Source: Methylohalobius sp964654415
GTDB lineage: Bacteria; Pseudomonadota; Gammaproteobacteria; Methylococcales; Methylothermaceae
Assembly: GCA_964654415.1 (NCBI GenBank)
Contig: CAZZIP010000014.1
Span: 1-64,000 of the forward strand
DNA: 64,000 nt
Reading direction: 5' to 3'
Below are positions 36,352 to 45,105 of the stretch, piece by piece. A model generated the notes under the pieces. It had not been told where the DNA came from and did not search any database. It saw nothing but the letters and a program-made list of their open reading frames with translations. Every line of letters starts with the position of its first letter. Positions within the stretch are counted from its first letter, which is position 1. The position numbers and the translations under genes are program-made.

Positions 36352-38933
36352 CACTTGCCTCCGAATAGGAATAGACGAAGCACGCCGTGCTCCGGAAAAT
36401 TGGGGTCATTGTCGAGGCGGGGGATCTCCAGCCGGGACAGGCGCAGGAAACCGTCGGCGAGCGGTGTCGGGTCCTCGCTGCCCTGGCGGTGGAAACGGGT
36501 CACCTGCACCGAATCCACGCCCGCGACCTGGCGGGCCGCCTTGTATACCGAGCTCAGGTAGACGGTTTGGCCGAAGCTCAGGTTATCGGGATGAAACAAT
36601 CCGCGCCGTCCGTCAGGCAGCATCCGGTTGCCCAGGACCGCCAGCAATCCCGCGCGCACGTCGGAACGAAAATAGTTCGCCTGGACGCAGACCAGGAGAT
36701 CGATTTCGAGGGAAACGAACACCGGATCGTTGATTTCGGTGTCGTGGCCCGCCATGCGGTAACGTTCGAGATGGCGGGTGATCCGGGCCTTGAAGTCTGC
36801 GTCCACCGGCAGGCCGCCGGCCCGGTCCACGGTGACGAACACCGTGTACCAGCTTCCGGTCCAGCGCAGGGTGGCCGCCGCCCGCTGCACACCGGGGTGG
36901 CGTTCGGTGACCTCGGCGTAGTCCTCCGGCGTGACCGCGCGTTCCTGCCGGCGGAAAGCTTGCGGAGCGCGCCGGCGCACCACCGCAGCGTCTTCCGGGT
37001 CCACACCGCCTTGCGCGGCTAGGGGATTGTGCACGCCGAGCACAGCGCCGTCGCCACACGCCACGTGGGCGATGGTATCCGCGCCAACATTCCCGGCGCG
37101 GCCGTTGCCGACCCGGTAGCGCGCAGCGAACGCCGTGCCGGACTCGGGCCGCCGCCCGTGTACCCCGTTGCCGAAGCGCAAGCTGGCCGAACCGTCGTGT
37201 TCGACCTCGACGACGAAATGGGGATCGTCCGGCCCGCTGTTTAACAGGTCGCGCCGCGCCGTCCAAGTCCCGCCGTTCCGGGTAATCAGGGTGATCGCTG
37301 GCAGGCAATCCTCCATGCGCCATCGCATGGCGAGCGCCGCCGGCGCTTCCGGATCGAAGGCCAGGCGTTCGGTGCGGCTCACCCCATCCTTCACCGTCGT
37401 CTTGAGCACCGTGCCCGCGAAGGTGAGCGGCAGATTCTGCAGCTTCGGCGCAAAACGCGGCGGAAGCTCGACGGGTTCGGCGCCGGTGCAGCGATTGGCG
37501 TCGCGCTCGGGTGGATAAACCAGCCGCGCCGGGGGCACCCTACCCAGGTCCTCGTCTGCCGGCAAGGTGAAACCGTGATCAGCGAGCACCAGGTTGCCCC
37601 TTGCGACGCTGACGCGGTCGAGCTCCACTTTGCCGTGCGCCTCGTCGGTGACCGAGGAAATGCACAGCGGAAACGGCAAAGCGTCCTCGGCAGCCCAGGC
37701 GATCTCGGTGATCTTCGCGCCGCTGAGCGGATCGGTGAGCGGCACCTGGGGGTTATCCGGCGAGAACTTGCGCACCGAGGTCAGCCGCACCACGTGGCGA
37801 TGCGTAGGATCGGCGTCGCCCGGTTCGCCGGTCGAAGGTCCCAGCACTTCCTCGAACAGCAAGGCGTCGCCTGCTTTCAGCGCGGCGAGATGACCGGCGA
37901 GCGTCGCCCGGGTCGCGCCCTTGGGCAGGCAGCAGCGGCGATCGCCCCAGGTATAGAAATCGATCTCGTTATGCGCCTTGTGCAGCACGGCATCGTGCAG
38001 CGGCTCGAAAATCGCAGGGCTTTTCCGCAAGGCAGCTTCGTCGTCCCGCGATCCGGAGACGATACGCGGCGGAAAGCCCGGCACCCGGGCATAGAAACGG
38101 GTGCCCTTCTGCGGCAAGGCCACTTTGTCCGCGTTCACCGCCACGTGCACCCAGACTCGGGCGTTGCAGCCGTCGTGCATGGAATAGTCGACCAGCAGGG
38201 CGTGGCGGCGGAGCGAAGTGCGCAGGCGCGCGGTTTCCAGGTAAGCTTCGGTGGCGATGGCGTCCTGCCGATAAGATAGCTGATCGGCCACGTAGGCCAT
38301 GAGTTCGGCGAGGGTCACGCCCAGGTCGGCGGCGCTGCGTTCGCGCCAGTCCGGCACCAGCTGGGTGATCCGGTCCAGGATGAGCCGGCGGAAGCTCGGA
38401 TAATCCTTGGCGAGATAATCGATCTCCGGCGCCGGAACGGGCTCCTTGGGACAGATTTCCCGCTTTTGGCAGTCGAACTCGCTGTCGCACTCGACCTTGA
38501 ACGAAAATTCCACCTCAGAAAGCCGCGGGTCGAAGTCTTGCGGCGGCGTATCGTCCTGCGCCGAGCGCACCAGGCGCAGCCGGTACGGCGAGAAATCGCC
38601 GTATCGGTCGACGCGAACCAGCAGGACGTGGTCCGGCTTTGGCAGGTCGGCAAAGAATGCCGCTTCGGCGGGGGTGGCCTCGTCCGGCGGAGCGGAAGCC
38701 GGCGCCACCCATTCGACGCGGATGCCGCGCACCCGCTCGCCGCCTTCGATGCGGACCTGGTCCCTCAGGAAACCTGCTGGCACGGGCTTGATCAGCCAGA
38801 CCAACAGGGTTTGCTGGCGCGGACTGCCGGGCGGCGCTTCGCGGTCCAGCACCTCCAGGTAATCGATGCCGTTGAGGGTAGGATGGTCGGCAACCTTATT
38901 GCGGCGCCGTTCGTCGCAGCAATGGTAGATCAT
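36351..38933 (-). CDS. Baseplate J-like wedge protein 1 (eCIS)
   Basis: The 860-aa protein is a second J/gp6-type baseplate assembly protein. N-terminal MIYHCCDERRR is followed by a beta domain. Then ITQLVPDWRERSAADLGVTL and ELMAYVADQLSYRQDAIATE, the conserved wedge helix, appear near residue 210. The J-like part has LRFGNGVHGRRPESGTAFAA, YRVGNGRAGNVGADTI and AVTPEDYAEVTERHPGVQRA. The start at MIYHCC was chosen because it overlaps the gp25 stop; an additional 44 upstream residues overlap gp25 and are low-complexity. With the next gene it forms a paralogous pair expected to build a heteromeric wedge. Confidence 0.86.
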   Translation of the reverse strand: MIYHCCDERRRNKVADHPTLNGIDYLEVLDREAPPGSPRQQTLLVWLIKPVPAGFLRDQVRIEGGERVRGIRVEWVAPASAPPDEATPAEAAFFADLPKPDHVLLVRVDRYGDFSPYRLRLVRSAQDDTPPQDFDPRLSEVEFSFKVECDSEFDCQKREICPKEPVPAPEIDYLAKDYPSFRRLILDRITQLVPDWRERSAADLGVTLAELMAYVADQLSYRQDAIATEAYLETARLRTSLRRHALLVDYSMHDGCNARVWVHVAVNADKVALPQKGTRFYARVPGFPPRIVSGSRDDEAALRKSPAIFEPLHDAVLHKAHNEIDFYTWGDRRCCLPKGATRATLAGHLAALKAGDALLFEEVLGPSTGEPGDADPTHRHVVRLTSVRKFSPDNPQVPLTDPLSGAKITEIAWAAEDALPFPLCISSVTDEAHGKVELDRVSVARGNLVLADHGFTLPADEDLGRVPPARLVYPPERDANRCTGAEPVELPPRFAPKLQNLPLTFAGTVLKTTVKDGVSRTERLAFDPEAPAALAMRWRMEDCLPAITLITRNGGTWTARRDLLNSGPDDPHFVVEVEHDGSASLRFGNGVHGRRPESGTAFAARYRVGNGRAGNVGADTIAHVACGDGAVLGVHNPLAAQGGVDPEDAAVVRRRAPQAFRRQERAVTPEDYAEVTERHPGVQRAAATLRWTGSWYTVFVTVDRAGGLPVDADFKARITRHLERYRMAGHDTEINDPVFVSLEIDLLVCVQANYFRSDVRAGLLAVLGNRMLPDGRRGLFHPDNLSFGQTVYLSSVYKAARQVAGVDSVQVTRFHRQGSEDPTPLADGFLRLSRLEIPRLDNDPNFPEHGVLRLFLFGGK

Positions 38934-39289
38934 GGTATCCCCCGTTCGAAGTTCGCCACTTGAGGCGCTTGCGTGCGAAGGATCCGATAGCGCACGGTCA
39001 CCCTCAGGGTCGACTCGACCGCTTCCACCTCCACCGCGTCGAGCGCGATCAGATGGCCCAGCCATTGCTGCAGCGCACCCTGAACCAGGAACTGGGTGGT
39101 CGCGGCCAGTTCGACGCTATTCGGCGCAAACACCAGTTGCATGAGCCCACTGCCGAAATCGGGCCGCATCACCCGCTCGCCCGGCGAGGTGAACAGCACC
39201 TGCTCGATCAAGCCCCGGATGTATGCCTCCTCGCCGGCTTCGCCGGTACGCCCTCGATCGTCAAACTGGTAGGGATATTGAAGGTTCAT
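38930..39289 (-). CDS. GPW/gp25-like baseplate wedge protein (eCIS)
   Basis: At 119 aa it has the size of gp25/Afp9-type wedge proteins and the characteristic EPR-like core: YIRGLIEQVLFTSPGERVMR then PDFGSGLMQLVFAPNS. The family has a lysozyme-like fold without activity and nucleates sheath assembly at the baseplate. It lies between the PAAR-like gene (27 bp) and J protein 1 (ATGA overlap), which is the usual position. Confidence 0.93.
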   Translation of the reverse strand: MNLQYPYQFDDRGRTGEAGEEAYIRGLIEQVLFTSPGERVMRPDFGSGLMQLVFAPNSVELAATTQFLVQGALQQWLGHLIALDAVEVEAVESTLRVTVRYRILRTQAPQVANFERGIP

Positions 39290-39316
39290 AGTTTTTTAGC
39301 CATGAGCTTTCAGCGA

Positions 39317-39637
39317 TCAAGCTCCTATCACCCGCGTCTGCGCCGCCACCGGCAGAAGCGGCGTGCCGTTCGGCGCGCAGACGGCCTGACTGTCCATCAA
39401 CACCAGCGGCTGGCCGTTGGAAAAGACCCGCGTGGCCGCCACCACCCACTGCCCGGTAACGCAGGGCACCGGGCTGCCGCTCACGTTGAACGGGCAGCCG
39501 GCGATGGCGTAAGGCGCGGCCATGGTCACCGTAGGCTGGCCGCTCACCAACACCCGCGGGTTCGGCGCGGTGGGCGTGGCGGTGCCGCCGTGGGCACACA
39601 GTACCGAAGCGCCGAGATGCAGAAGCGGTCCGGGCAT
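39317..39637 (-). CDS. PAAR-like spike-tip protein (eCIS)
   Basis: The 106-aa protein is a small all-beta repeat protein (PAAR/DUF4280-like). It starts MPGPLLHLGASVLCAHGGTA and has Cys residues near 14, 48 and 59 in SVLCAHGG, IAGCPF and PVPCVTG. Such proteins cap the VgrG/gpV spike and form the piercing tip, often with a bound metal. It begins one base after the gpV-like stop, which fits its physical partner. Confidence 0.85.
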   Translation of the reverse strand: MPGPLLHLGASVLCAHGGTATPTAPNPRVLVSGQPTVTMAAPYAIAGCPFNVSGSPVPCVTGQWVVAATRVFSNGQPLVLMDSQAVCAPNGTPLLPVAAQTRVIGA

Positions 39638-39638
39638 C

Positions 39639-40154
39639 TCAGATCACCGTCAGCGCGCCGTTGTTGATGGTCACGGTCGGGCCGACGAGGGTGATCATCG
39701 CGCCCTTGCCGTTCTGGATGTAGATGCCGGTGTCGTTGACGATCAGCGTCGCCCCGGTGGCGCTTTTCAGCATGATGCCGCCGGTGGGACCCGGCAAATC
39801 CGAGATCGTGAGTCCGTTCTGCAACGGCGTTTGCAGCGTTATCGCGGGAATCATCGGCGGGGTGGCACGCGCCAGCGCCGGCACCTCGGCCCCGCTGCCC
39901 CAGAAACAGCCCACCCAGATCGGATAGTCCGGATTGCCCTGCTCGAACTCGATCCACACGCCCGAACCGATGACGGGTAAGGCGAACATGCCGTTCTGGA
40001 TGCCGGCGATCGGCACGCAGGGCATGGCCCAGGTCGCCGGAGCGAGGCCCGCCACATCCGGCACCTGCACCTGCAGGCGGCCCTGCTGCAAGGGATCGAT
40101 GTTGTTGAGCACCACGCCGCGATACTTGCCGTAATACTTGCCGCTTTCGTTCAT
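39639..40154 (-). CDS. gpV/gp5-like spike protein (eCIS)
   Basis: The 171-aa protein has the OB-fold core of phage baseplate protein V: KYRGVVLNNIDPLQQGRLQV, then WAMPCVPIAGI, GVWIEFEQGNPDYPIWVGCF. A short beta-helical tail follows with repeated hydrophobic/Gly rungs (GIMLKSATGATLIVNDTGIY, MITLVGPTVTINNGA). This forms the trimeric central spike. In antifeeding-prophage systems hub and spike are one protein (Afp8). Here the hub gene (40151-41293) and the spike gene are separate and overlap by four bases. Confidence 0.9.
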   Translation of the reverse strand: MNESGKYYGKYRGVVLNNIDPLQQGRLQVQVPDVAGLAPATWAMPCVPIAGIQNGMFALPVIGSGVWIEFEQGNPDYPIWVGCFWGSGAEVPALARATPPMIPAITLQTPLQNGLTISDLPGPTGGIMLKSATGATLIVNDTGIYIQNGKGAMITLVGPTVTINNGALTVI

Positions 40155-41293
40155 ACTGGCACCCTAGGCGTAATGGAAACCAGGCCGTTTCGCGTGAGCC
40201 GGAAGCTCTGCTTGAACTCGCCGCGCTTGAGGGTGCTGGTGACTCTCTCCACGTAGTAGAGCCCGTCGTAGGCTATGCCCGCACCGCGCACCCCCACCAG
40301 TTGCCGGGCCTTGAGCACCCGGCCGTAGCGCAGCACGTCCAGAGTGCCGTTGGCACTGACCGCATCCTGCGACTTTTTGGCCTCCGCGAGTCCACTGGAA
40401 ATCGCCTGCATGGGATTCATCTTGGCGGTGTCCTTGAGCACGGTGAGATTGGCGATGGGCGTCGGCAACGCACCCAAAGGCGGTTGCAAAGGATTGAGCT
40501 TGGGGATGAGAATCGGAATCGGCACCCGGGTCAGCGGGTTCTGGATGAAGACCACCGGCAGCACCCCCTTGGTAGGATCGAAGGAAAAACTCAGCGACTC
40601 CACGTTGGTCAGCGCGTCCATGTCCACGTTGAGCGCCGGCTGCGGTACGCCCACTTTGATCTCGGGTCCGAAGTAGGCGATGTTGGTGCCGGGCGTCGGC
40701 CCCGGTTCGACGTAAAAGACGTAGCCCACCTCGTCCGCCAGGCACCGAATGTATTGGAGGTCCGTGCCTTGCTGGGCGGGAATCTTGTCGACGGGGATGG
40801 GCACGTCCGGGAACAGCACGGGGATCACCAGCGGAATGAGGCCAAACAGCGCGTATTTGGCACACAACAGCGCCACCCGCGCCTCGATCGGCAGCGCCGG
40901 GAACGGCAGGCCGCTGAAATCCACCATGTCCATCACCTTGGTGAGGTCTTCGCCGGTCACCGTCACGGTACCGGGAGACCCGTTGCTCCCCGCCTGCACC
41001 TCGACGTTGGTCGTGACGCCGTCGAAGAGTGTCTGCGGCGTGCCGTTCACGGTCACGATCAGCATCACCCGCAAAGGCGGCGTCGCGGGACCGGTATTCT
41101 GCGCCCCGGCGATCAGAAAAATCGTGTTCAGCTCCGACTTGCTGCTGAACTGGAACGAAAGCTGGAAACCGCTGGGCGAATTCGCCGCCGTGGTGACCTG
41201 AACGCTCTCTAGCGCATCCATCACCACCCGCGGAGCCGGAATGGGCACCACCGGGCCCATCAGCAAGGTGAGCTGAATTCCTTTAGCCAGCAT
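40151..41293 (-). CDS. gpD/gp27-like hub protein (eCIS)
   Basis: The 380-aa protein resembles late-control gene D / gp27 hub modules. Beta domain 1 has VQVTTAANSPSGFQLSFQFS. GTVTVTGEDLTKVMDM and a second domain with AQQGTDLQYIRCLADEVGYV (the hub's conserved tail-lysin-like helix) follow, and the C-terminus is YVERVTSTLKRGEFKQSF. It converts the sixfold tube to the threefold spike. Overlaps the LysM gene upstream by 11 bases and the gpV gene downstream by four. Confidence 0.87.
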   Translation of the reverse strand: MLAKGIQLTLLMGPVVPIPAPRVVMDALESVQVTTAANSPSGFQLSFQFSSKSELNTIFLIAGAQNTGPATPPLRVMLIVTVNGTPQTLFDGVTTNVEVQAGSNGSPGTVTVTGEDLTKVMDMVDFSGLPFPALPIEARVALLCAKYALFGLIPLVIPVLFPDVPIPVDKIPAQQGTDLQYIRCLADEVGYVFYVEPGPTPGTNIAYFGPEIKVGVPQPALNVDMDALTNVESLSFSFDPTKGVLPVVFIQNPLTRVPIPILIPKLNPLQPPLGALPTPIANLTVLKDTAKMNPMQAISSGLAEAKKSQDAVSANGTLDVLRYGRVLKARQLVGVRGAGIAYDGLYYVERVTSTLKRGEFKQSFRLTRNGLVSITPRVPV

Positions 41294-41645
41294 CCGCTAC
41301 TCCCGGAACGCCTTCCGGCAAGGTGATGCGTAGCCGCCGCCCGGCGGTCTCGGTCAGTTCCTCCGGCCGCATGGCGCGGTTGGCGTCGCAGATGCGCCAG
41401 TATTGCAGCGGATCGCCGAGATAGCGCGCGGCCAGATTGTCCAGCCGGTCTCCCTCGACCACCGTGTGCTCCTGCAACAGTGTGAAGTTCTCCGGCGGCG
41501 GCACGAAGCGGCGTTTCAGATACGCCACGATCGTGCCGTCCGGCCGCGTAAACTGAGCCGCGGCAATACCGTGGTAACGGCTGGTGGCAGGGAACAGCGG
41601 CGTGACCAGGGCGTTGGCTTGTAGAAAGGCTTGGATTGGATCCAT
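41283..41645 (-). CDS. LysM-domain hub/baseplate protein (eCIS)
   Basis: This 120-aa protein starts MDPIQAFLQANALVTPLFPA. It carries a C-terminal LysM domain (HTVVEGDRLDNLAARYLGDP, YWRICDANRAMRPEEL, RRLRITLPEG). LysM-type proteins of this size sit between tube/baseplate parts in eCIS (compare gp53 and Afp7 C-terminus). The start was chosen for its ATGA overlap with the previous gene; further upstream the frame is antisense-like and not conserved. Confidence 0.85.
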   Translation of the reverse strand: MDPIQAFLQANALVTPLFPATSRYHGIAAAQFTRPDGTIVAYLKRRFVPPPENFTLLQEHTVVEGDRLDNLAARYLGDPLQYWRICDANRAMRPEELTETAGRRLRITLPEGVPGVADAG

Positions 41646-42304
41646 CAGTCGATTCCCCCGATACCGAGTGCCGCGAAACTGCCCGGCTGGGCCTTCGCCG
41701 CGAGTTGTTCCTTGGTTTGCAGATAGCTTATAAACAGGCTTCCGCCCTTGTGGGCGAAGCCGAGGTCGTCCACCGAGAGCACGCGCAGCCCCAGGCTCAC
41801 CTTGGCGCGGATCGGATTCAGGGCGGGATCGAAAGCTTCCTCGGTGATCGAGAAGTCCGTCAGCCGCACCGGCACCACGCGGCTCTTGCTCCACACGAAC
41901 AGCATCAGCGGCGCCTCCATGGGCGCAATTTCCAGCGTCCCGGAACTGGCCTCGGCATCGACCCTAAGCAACTGGGCGCTGGTCGGATGCGCCAGGGATT
42001 CGAGCACCGCCAGTTGAGGCTGGATGCCGTGCTCGACCACGGCGCGATGCTGGTCCGGAAATTCCAACTGGTCGGCGGCATCGATCTCAGCGTCCAGCTT
42101 GATGGTCTCGACCGCCGGCCCCTTAAAGCGCATGGGTTCCATGCGGTTGCCCGCCTCCCCGCCGGCCGCCTGAATCTGCAAGGTGCGCGACAGCGAGTCC
42201 GGATTGTATTGCAGCGAGATGATGCGCAGCACTCGCCCCGACTCGGGATCGATCAGCACCAGGCCACCCTTGAGGACCTTCGGTGAGTTGGGATAGGTGG
42301 TCAT
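41645..42304 (-). CDS. CIS tube-initiator/hub protein (CIS_tube family, Afp7-like)
   Basis: The 219-aa protein has the family start: KGGLVLIDPESGRVLRIISL followed by QYNPDSLSRTLQIQ. The middle MRFKGPAVETIKLDAEIDAA and the tube-like PLMLFVWSKSRVVPVRLTDF, then ITEEAFDPALNPIRAKVSLG, are the conserved core. In Afp/PVC particles the homologue joins the inner tube to the hub at the baseplate. Overlaps the LysM gene by ATGA and follows the second DUF4157 gene by 40 bp. Confidence 0.88.
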   Translation of the reverse strand: MTTYPNSPKVLKGGLVLIDPESGRVLRIISLQYNPDSLSRTLQIQAAGGEAGNRMEPMRFKGPAVETIKLDAEIDAADQLEFPDQHRAVVEHGIQPQLAVLESLAHPTSAQLLRVDAEASSGTLEIAPMEAPLMLFVWSKSRVVPVRLTDFSITEEAFDPALNPIRAKVSLGLRVLSVDDLGFAHKGGSLFISYLQTKEQLAAKAQPGSFAALGIGGID

Positions 42305-42344
42305 GGCGCGTTATCCCTCCTGCTTTGCAACGCTGCACGTACGT

Positions 42345-43403
42345 TCATTTGCTGCTCTTGCATTCACGCCTCGTCAAAATCAGTTCGCCCGCAGGGCATC
42401 GGTAATCGTAAAAACAAAGCGGCCGGTCGCGGGGCGGGGTCAGCGTGTTGATCGGAGGAACCCCGACGACGATATCCTGTTTGCGGACGATGACTCGAAT
42501 CACACGCCCGTCGCTGAAGCGCACGATGCACGCATAGTTGCCCAGGGGGTTGGGCAGCTCGCACTCGATCTTTTCCGCGGTGCCGGGCGTTGATTTCAGC
42601 TCAGTGCGAACATAGTGCTCCGCCGCGCGCTTGCTGATGCTTTCCGGGTCACCGAACCAGCTGGGACAAGGGCTGACGTTCTCCTTCTTTTCACCTTCCG
42701 TTACGTTCTTTCCCTCGGTGCCCATCCGTCCGTCGACACCGATTCGCCCATCGATCGACGATTCCTGCCGCTGGATGAGCAGTCCGATCGGTGAGCCGTT
42801 TCCACGAATCGGTCCCAGCGTGCCGCTCTGTTGGACGACGTGCACCAGCTCATGGGCCATCAAATGCCGACCTTGCATGGAATCCGGCGCGTATTGGCCC
42901 ATCCCGAACGACACATCTGGACCCACCGTATAGGCCAATGCATTCACCGCACGCGCGTATTCCCTCGCCTCCGCATTCGTATGAACCCGCACAGCGCCGA
43001 AGTCGTAACCAAAGCGCGGCTCGAAAAAGGCACGGGTCGCCGCATTCAACGGCTGATCGGACGAGCTCAGTACCTCATGAACGATCGGTGGCGCAAAACC
43101 CGCGCCGGCCGAGCCATACGCAGCATGATGTTGTACGCCCACAGAATTCCGCTGCGCCACTTCCCCTTCACTCATGCGCATGACGCGATCCGCCACCCAA
43201 TCCGCCTTTCGCTCGTAGCTATCGCCCGGCTCGTTGACCTTGAGTTTGGTTTGCAGACCCAAGCGCTTCTTCCTGCCGCACTCCTCGCACTCGCCGCCTG
43301 CCATCGTGTAACTACCGCAGGCGCATTTGCGCTGGAGCAACCCGCTTGGCACCGGGATAAGAGAAGAATTTGCAGGGATTACCTTCCGCCATTGCGCGCT
43401 CAT
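42345..43403 (-). CDS. DUF4157 protein 2, candidate eCIS cargo or peptidase-like factor
   Basis: The 352-aa protein begins with a four-Cys module (LQRKCACGSYTMAGGECEEC) followed by LQTKLKVNEPGDSYERKADW, the DUF4157 preamble. The DUF4157 domain (residues about 95-190) has FEPRFGYDFGAVRVHTNAEA and MAHELVHVVQQ with an HExxH motif. The C-terminal 120 residues (GDPESISKRAAEHYVRTELK, CIVRFSDGRVIRVIVRK) are a separate small domain I do not recognise, with several Cys. DUF4157 proteins are strongly associated with eCIS loci, often as N-terminal parts of toxins, so it may be cargo; proteolytic activity is not shown. Confidence 0.82.
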   Translation of the reverse strand: MSAQWRKVIPANSSLIPVPSGLLQRKCACGSYTMAGGECEECGRKKRLGLQTKLKVNEPGDSYERKADWVADRVMRMSEGEVAQRNSVGVQHHAAYGSAGAGFAPPIVHEVLSSSDQPLNAATRAFFEPRFGYDFGAVRVHTNAEAREYARAVNALAYTVGPDVSFGMGQYAPDSMQGRHLMAHELVHVVQQSGTLGPIRGNGSPIGLLIQRQESSIDGRIGVDGRMGTEGKNVTEGEKKENVSPCPSWFGDPESISKRAAEHYVRTELKSTPGTAEKIECELPNPLGNYACIVRFSDGRVIRVIVRKQDIVVGVPPINTLTPPRDRPLCFYDYRCPAGELILTRRECKSSK

Positions 43404-43531
43404 ATCATCTCTTCACTTGGTCAAGCACGGTTTCAGAAACATATCGATCCTCGCCTCTTTTTTATACCTGCCATCTCACCGCAGGTTAAGGTGATGCAGA
43501 AATCCCAACGTCACCCTCGCCACCGTCGAAT

Positions 43532-43556
43532 GTTGGGGTTCGTGCCTCACCCCAAC
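43532..43556. repeat. GTTGGGGT...ACCCCAAC hairpin repeat within the eCIS operon
   Basis: Eight-base arms GTTGGGGT and ACCCCAAC flank a nine-base loop (TCGTGCCTC). On the minus strand the sequence AAGTTGGGGTGAGGCACGAA resembles the common REP-like family found between genes in many bacteria. It sits in the 229-bp gap between the two DUF4157 genes, the largest gap in the operon, and could attenuate or stabilise the transcript there. Confidence 0.6.
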
Positions 43557-43632
43557 TTACGTGGGTTATCCATTGTCTTTATGAACCTTTTAAGATAACG
43601 AGTCTGGAACATTTTTAGACTGCTTCATTTCC

Positions 43633-45105
43633 TCACGGCTTTTTGGGAGAGGAAGCAGAACTCGGCGTCGTCGTAAGCGACGCAGGTACCGTGAACTGTC
43701 CAAGATCCGGTGCAGCGAAATTCACTGTGAAGGGCACGTCCCCCGATATCCCTGTCGCCTCGAACTGTGACAGCGGTACAGTAGCAACTGACTCCAGCTT
43801 TGTCCCGCAGTCGCCTGGACACAGATCGATGGTGTCCTTTACGGTGTAGTTGATGATCGGGGTCACAGTGAGTTCGCTGGCGGACAGCCGCGTCACCATA
43901 ATTTTGCCGCTCGCCTGCCGCTCGTCGTTGAACGGCGAAGGTTTGGCGCCCGAGGGGCAGGCAAGCTGGTCCTTGCCGATGCCGCCGGCCAGGTTGCCGG
44001 GGATATCTCGCGGGACGTTAAAGTTCATCTGATTGGTGCTCGCAGGATCGTCGAGCTCCGCGATGGCCTCCGGTATTTGAGAGGCGAGGTCGAGAGAGAT
44101 CGTAGAGTTCAACGGTACCGACGGCGGTGTTTTGGCGAGACTCTTCCTCAGCTCGTCATAGAGAAAGCTGGTCGTCTTCTTCGTCGTCGGCGAATTGGTG
44201 AAATCCTTGCCGAAGTCGGCGCTCAGGTTCTTCGGCGACGATCCGCCCCACAGATACTCACTCCACAGGGGCACCACGCGTCTGTTGACCGCCGCGGATA
44301 TGCCGGCCATTAGCCACAACGCTTTTTTGCTGCGATAGTATTCCGCCAATTTCTCACTACGGTAGGGATCACAGAACCCAGCAGGACACCAGGAGGGACG
44401 CCCGCACTTCTTGGCCTTAGGTGCTCCGCTGCCCCCGTACTCCCGCTCGGCTACGACGTCGGGGTCGACCCCTGCTTCATACTGCCGCTGCACAACCGCC
44501 GATGAAGGCGAAACCGCGTTCTGCTGCACGATATGGGCAAGTTCGTGCGCGAGCAATCGTTGCCCCTCGCGCGTCTCCGGAGCAAATCGACCCGCACCAA
44601 ACACGACATTGCGTCCGACCGTATAAGCCAGAGCGTTCACTTCCCGCGCCGACCGCTCGGCGTCCGCGCCGGTATGCACCCGGACTTGGCTAAAATCGTA
44701 ACCAAAGCGTTGCTCCATGTCCTGCCGTAACGCCGGCTCCAGCGGCTTGCCGGGACTGGCAAGAACCTGGTCCACACTGGCGGGCGCGGCTTCGGCCTGC
44801 CTGGCCGGTTGCCCGGCAAAGCGCTGGATGAGTGGTGGTGCGCCGTTAATGGCGGGACCTGCCGGCGTCGCCATCACCTGATCGGCGATGCGGTTCGCTT
44901 CCCGTTCGTATGCGTCGCCGGGTTCGCCGATCGCCAGCTTGGTCTGGATGCCCTGCATCTTCTTTTTCCGGCACTCCTCGCACTCGCCGCTCAGGCCCGA
45001 TGAGCCGCCACAGGCGCATTTTCGCTGCAGCAGTCTGCCGCTAAGGGAAACGCCGGAAAGCGCCGGCTTGGCGGTAGCCGCTTGCAAGGGCGCTGCTGTC
45101 CTCAT
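43633..45105 (-). CDS. DUF4157 protein 1, candidate eCIS cargo or peptidase-like factor
   Basis: The 490-aa protein opens with LLQRKCACGGSSGLSGECEE plus C, then LAIGEPGDAYEREANRIADQ, matching its neighbour. DUF4157 (about residues 105-205) includes DMEQRFGYDFSQVRVHTGAD and LLAHELAHIVQQNA (HExxH). The C-terminal 270 residues contain a Cys-containing region (CGRPSWCPAGFCDPYRSEK), a predicted helical part and a beta-rich end (PSPFNDERQASGKIMVTRLS, IDLCPGDCGTKLESVATVPL), which I cannot assign. The shared leader with divergent tails fits a cargo family. The start overlaps the upstream small gene by four bases. Confidence 0.83.
   Translation of the reverse strand: MRTAAPLQAATAKPALSGVSLSGRLLQRKCACGGSSGLSGECEECRKKKMQGIQTKLAIGEPGDAYEREANRIADQVMATPAGPAINGAPPLIQRFAGQPARQAEAAPASVDQVLASPGKPLEPALRQDMEQRFGYDFSQVRVHTGADAERSAREVNALAYTVGRNVVFGAGRFAPETREGQRLLAHELAHIVQQNAVSPSSAVVQRQYEAGVDPDVVAEREYGGSGAPKAKKCGRPSWCPAGFCDPYRSEKLAEYYRSKKALWLMAGISAAVNRRVVPLWSEYLWGGSSPKNLSADFGKDFTNSPTTKKTTSFLYDELRKSLAKTPPSVPLNSTISLDLASQIPEAIAELDDPASTNQMNFNVPRDIPGNLAGGIGKDQLACPSGAKPSPFNDERQASGKIMVTRLSASELTVTPIINYTVKDTIDLCPGDCGTKLESVATVPLSQFEATGISGDVPFTVNFAAPDLGQFTVPASLTTTPSSASSPKKP

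Noticed and set aside
34288..36561. Very long plus-strand open frame (over 750 codons) antisense to the second J wedge gene
   Set aside because: It is the complementary-frame shadow of a GC-rich gene. Its sequence is rich in Arg, Gly and His with no family motifs, and the minus strand encodes a recognisable baseplate protein.
42345..45105. Calling the DUF4157 proteins active zinc proteases
   Set aside because: An HExxH motif is present, but a third metal ligand and proteolytic activity cannot be shown from sequence, so only peptidase-like is stated.
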